Assembly (NCBI RefSeq): GCF_019923725.1
Contig: NZ_JAHXRI010000006.1
Coordinates: forward strand, 558,001-622,000
Length of the DNA stretch: 64,000 bases
DNA from: Zwartia hollandica
GTDB lineage: Bacteria > Pseudomonadota > Gammaproteobacteria > Burkholderiales > Burkholderiaceae_B
Direction: 5' to 3'
Below, in pieces: positions 62,657 through 64,000 of this stretch. The notes under the pieces were generated by a model that saw only the letters and a list, made by a program, of their open reading frames with translations, was not told where the DNA came from and searched no databases. Position numbers and translations under genes: made by a program. The first letter of the stretch is position 1. Each line of letters starts with the position of its first letter.

Positions 62657-63202
62657 CTAAAGTAGCGCCGCAGCGCCAGTCATTGCAAAAATACCAAAGC
62701 CGACAGCGACAACGCCGAGTGCCCCAGCAAGCCACGCAAGCAACATCACGCCTGTGATAATGCTCGACGAGGCAAGAACGATGGCAACTTGCAGAACCCC
62801 AGAGGAAACTTCGAGGTTGTGATACTTATGGTTCGCAATCTGACCCAGCTTCTGAGCGGCCACTGCTCGCGCTGCGAGCTCTTTTCGACCTTCGCCTGTT
62901 TCAGGTTCAGAGTCGTAACGTTTGGCGGCCTCGGTCCATCTTTTAATCATGGCAGCCGTTTTAGGATCCTCCGCCAAAGGTTGGATCTGAGCCGACTGGA
63001 TGGCTAAGTCGGTGCTTGTTTTGCGTATGGATTTTGCTTGGAAGAATGCCCAAAGATTGGAAGCTTCGACTTGCTTGGTAATCACCTCTGTTTGATAGGC
63101 TTTGCTGAGCGTTTCACTAATGGCTAAACAAAGCGCTAGGATTGCAATGAGAAGTGCAATTTTTTTATTTGATGGGTCGACATGACCACCGTGTCCAGAC
63201 AT
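62657..63202 (-). CDS. DUF4337 family membrane protein
   Basis: 181 residues. One N-terminal membrane helix (about 13-33), a central soluble part with NLWAFFQAKSIRKTSTD (the family core) and helical EGRKELAARAVAAQKL, and two C-terminal helices (about 132-178). The family has no established function. It lies eight bases upstream of phoD-like gene in the direction of transcription and may be co-expressed. Confidence 0.82.
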   Translation of the reverse strand: MSGHGGHVDPSNKKIALLIAILALCLAISETLSKAYQTEVITKQVEASNLWAFFQAKSIRKTSTDLAIQSAQIQPLAEDPKTAAMIKRWTEAAKRYDSEPETGEGRKELAARAVAAQKLGQIANHKYHNLEVSSGVLQVAIVLASSSIITGVMLLAWLAGALGVVAVGFGIFAMTGAAALL

Positions 63203-63217
63203 GCTGCGAGGTCTCTC

Positions 63218-63724
63218 TTAATGTGGATGAGCGCTACTGAGGAGCTTCTCGGTATACGCAATTGCTAAAGCGGAAACTACAAAGGCAAGATGAATAATCG
63301 TCTGCCACATCAATGTGGAGTCTGTCATGCTCGGCGCATTGATGAATGTCTTGAGCAGATGAATAGAGGAGATTCCGATGATGGCTGTTGCGAGCTTTAC
63401 CTTGAGAACGCCTGCATTGACATGCGATAGCCATTCTGGTTGATCTGGATGATCTTCAAGTTGCATCCTAGAAACAAAAGTTTCCCAACCGCCAACGATG
63501 ACCATAACGAGCAGATTCGAAATCATCACAACGTCGATCAGGCCAAGCACGATCAACATCAGCTCGGTCTCCGTGACCGTTTTGTCGATGGTCATCATCG
63601 AGATCAAGTGGACGAGTTCTTTCCAGAACTGCCAGACATAAATGCCTTGGGCGACGATCAGGCCGATATAAAGTGGAGCCTGAAGCCAGCGGCTCATGAA
63701 AATCCAGCGGGGCAGCACGCGCAT
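63218..63724 (-). CDS. YqhA/UPF0114 family membrane protein
   Basis: 168 residues with four hydrophobic segments. [20 protein letters not shown] at the start, [26 protein letters not shown] in the middle and [14 protein letters not shown] later are the YqhA (TIGR00645) pattern. Function unknown. It is the first gene of a likely three-gene minus-strand unit with the DUF4337 and phosphatase genes (15- and 8-base gaps). Confidence 0.88.
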   Translation of the reverse strand: MRVLPRWIFMSRWLQAPLYIGLIVAQGIYVWQFWKELVHLISMMTIDKTVTETELMLIVLGLIDVVMISNLLVMVIVGGWETFVSRMQLEDHPDQPEWLSHVNAGVLKVKLATAIIGISSIHLLKTFINAPSMTDSTLMWQTIIHLAFVVSALAIAYTEKLLSSAHPH

Positions 63725-63842
63725 GAAATAACCTCGAGGAATAAATGAAAAGTGGATCTAAGAAGGGCTTACTGCACGATTTGGTAGTCTTTAACCGGGA
63801 GGGATTAAATCACATTTACATGCGGTTTTTAAGACGGCAGAT

Positions 63843-64000
63843 TTACGTGGGATAAGTTCCAGGTAAAAGAATATTTTTATCGACTTTCTCGACATCCGTG
63901 CGCCCACAAAAAGCCATCGTTAGATCTAGTTCTTTATGCATCATTTCAAGCACTTTTGTGACGCCTGGGCCACCCATCGCACCCAGACCATATAGGAAGG
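63843..64000 (-). CDS. FMN-dependent alpha-hydroxyacid (L-lactate) dehydrogenase, C-terminal fragment
   Basis: The last 52 codons of a gene entering from the right, ending at TAA 63843. The residues FLYGLGAMGGPGVTKVLEMM followed by HKELDLTMAFCGRTDVEKVD match the C-terminal helix region of LldD/glycolate-oxidase-type enzymes. The catalytic residues lie outside the window. It probably oxidises L-lactate or a related 2-hydroxyacid at the membrane. Confidence 0.85.
   Translation of the reverse strand, partial: FLYGLGAMGGPGVTKVLEMMHKELDLTMAFCGRTDVEKVDKNILLPGTYPT

Overview
The window is a stretch of bacterial chromosome from a betaproteobacterium of the order Burkholderiales, most like the family Alcaligenaceae (relatives of Bordetella, Achromobacter and Advenella). 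The assignment rests on three Bug-type periplasmic receptors, CaiB/BaiF CoA-transferase and hydroxymethylglutaryl-CoA-lyase-like catabolic clusters, the order dacC-dat-DUF493-lipB-lipA, the hslVU-dksA-COG0523-xerC-DUF484-dapF block, and an ahcY-metF pair led by an S-adenosylhomocysteine riboswitch. G+C is moderate by eye. Most of the window is core chromosome. I see no insertion sequence, prophage, CRISPR array, tRNA or rRNA.

Layout. 1-4447 is catabolic: the end of a Bug receptor, a CoA-transferase, a GntR regulator, a crotonase without the usual catalytic glutamates and a TSUP permease. 4468-7755 makes envelope sugars (rmlD-like reductase, heptosyltransferase I, Kdo transferase). 7706-9598 (minus) is birA-coaX plus a 57-residue membrane ORF. 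9619-13092 is an Mla/MCE lipid-transport operon (STAS-permease fusion, ATPase, MCE protein, PqiC-like lipoprotein). 13100-18040 holds a hydrolase, a PBP5-type carboxypeptidase, D-amino acid transaminase, DUF493, LipB and LipA.

18064-24359 is a second, less usual catabolic cluster: CoA-transferase, HMG-CoA-lyase-like enzyme, Bug receptor, a racemase-fold protein lacking both family cysteines, a fumarate-reductase/tricarballylate-dehydrogenase-like flavoprotein and an SDR. Its substrate is unknown. 24437-32227 is mainly housekeeping: cobalamin adenosyltransferase, HslUV, a DksA with one zinc-finger cysteine left, a His-rich COG0523 metallochaperone, XerC, DUF484 and DapF.

32542-39304 is dominated by the methyl cycle: metK with a long structured leader, and ahcY-(holin-like)-metF behind an SAH riboswitch, with a dehydrogenase, a carboxymuconolactone-decarboxylase-like protein with a histone-like tail and a metallo-beta-lactamase fold lactonase between. 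39406-48984 holds a third Bug receptor, 5-formyl-THF cyclo-ligase, a soluble lytic transglycosylase, CCA tRNA nucleotidyltransferase, a MidA-like methyltransferase, a RhlE-type helicase with a long leader, uracil-DNA glycosylase and a HIT protein.

49004-54575 (minus) is rpe-gph-trpL-trpE-trpG-trpD-trpC. Between gph and trpE lies a 23-codon leader peptide with Trp codons W15, W17 and W18 followed by an intrinsic terminator, a classic trp attenuator that was not in any gene call. 54635-60346 (plus) carries apaG, mltA, a UbiH-like hydroxylase, a DsbC-like isomerase, a D-2-hydroxyacid dehydrogenase and an AI-2E-type permease. The end (minus) holds an orphan FixJ-type regulator, a Tat-exported PhoD-like phosphatase, two small membrane proteins and the C-terminus of an FMN-dependent lactate dehydrogenase.

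The best places for a second look are RNA elements (SAH riboswitch, trp attenuator, candidate anti-Shine-Dalgarno structures before metK and rhlE) and three enzyme-fold proteins with missing catalytic residues (crotonase, racemase-like protein, DksA).
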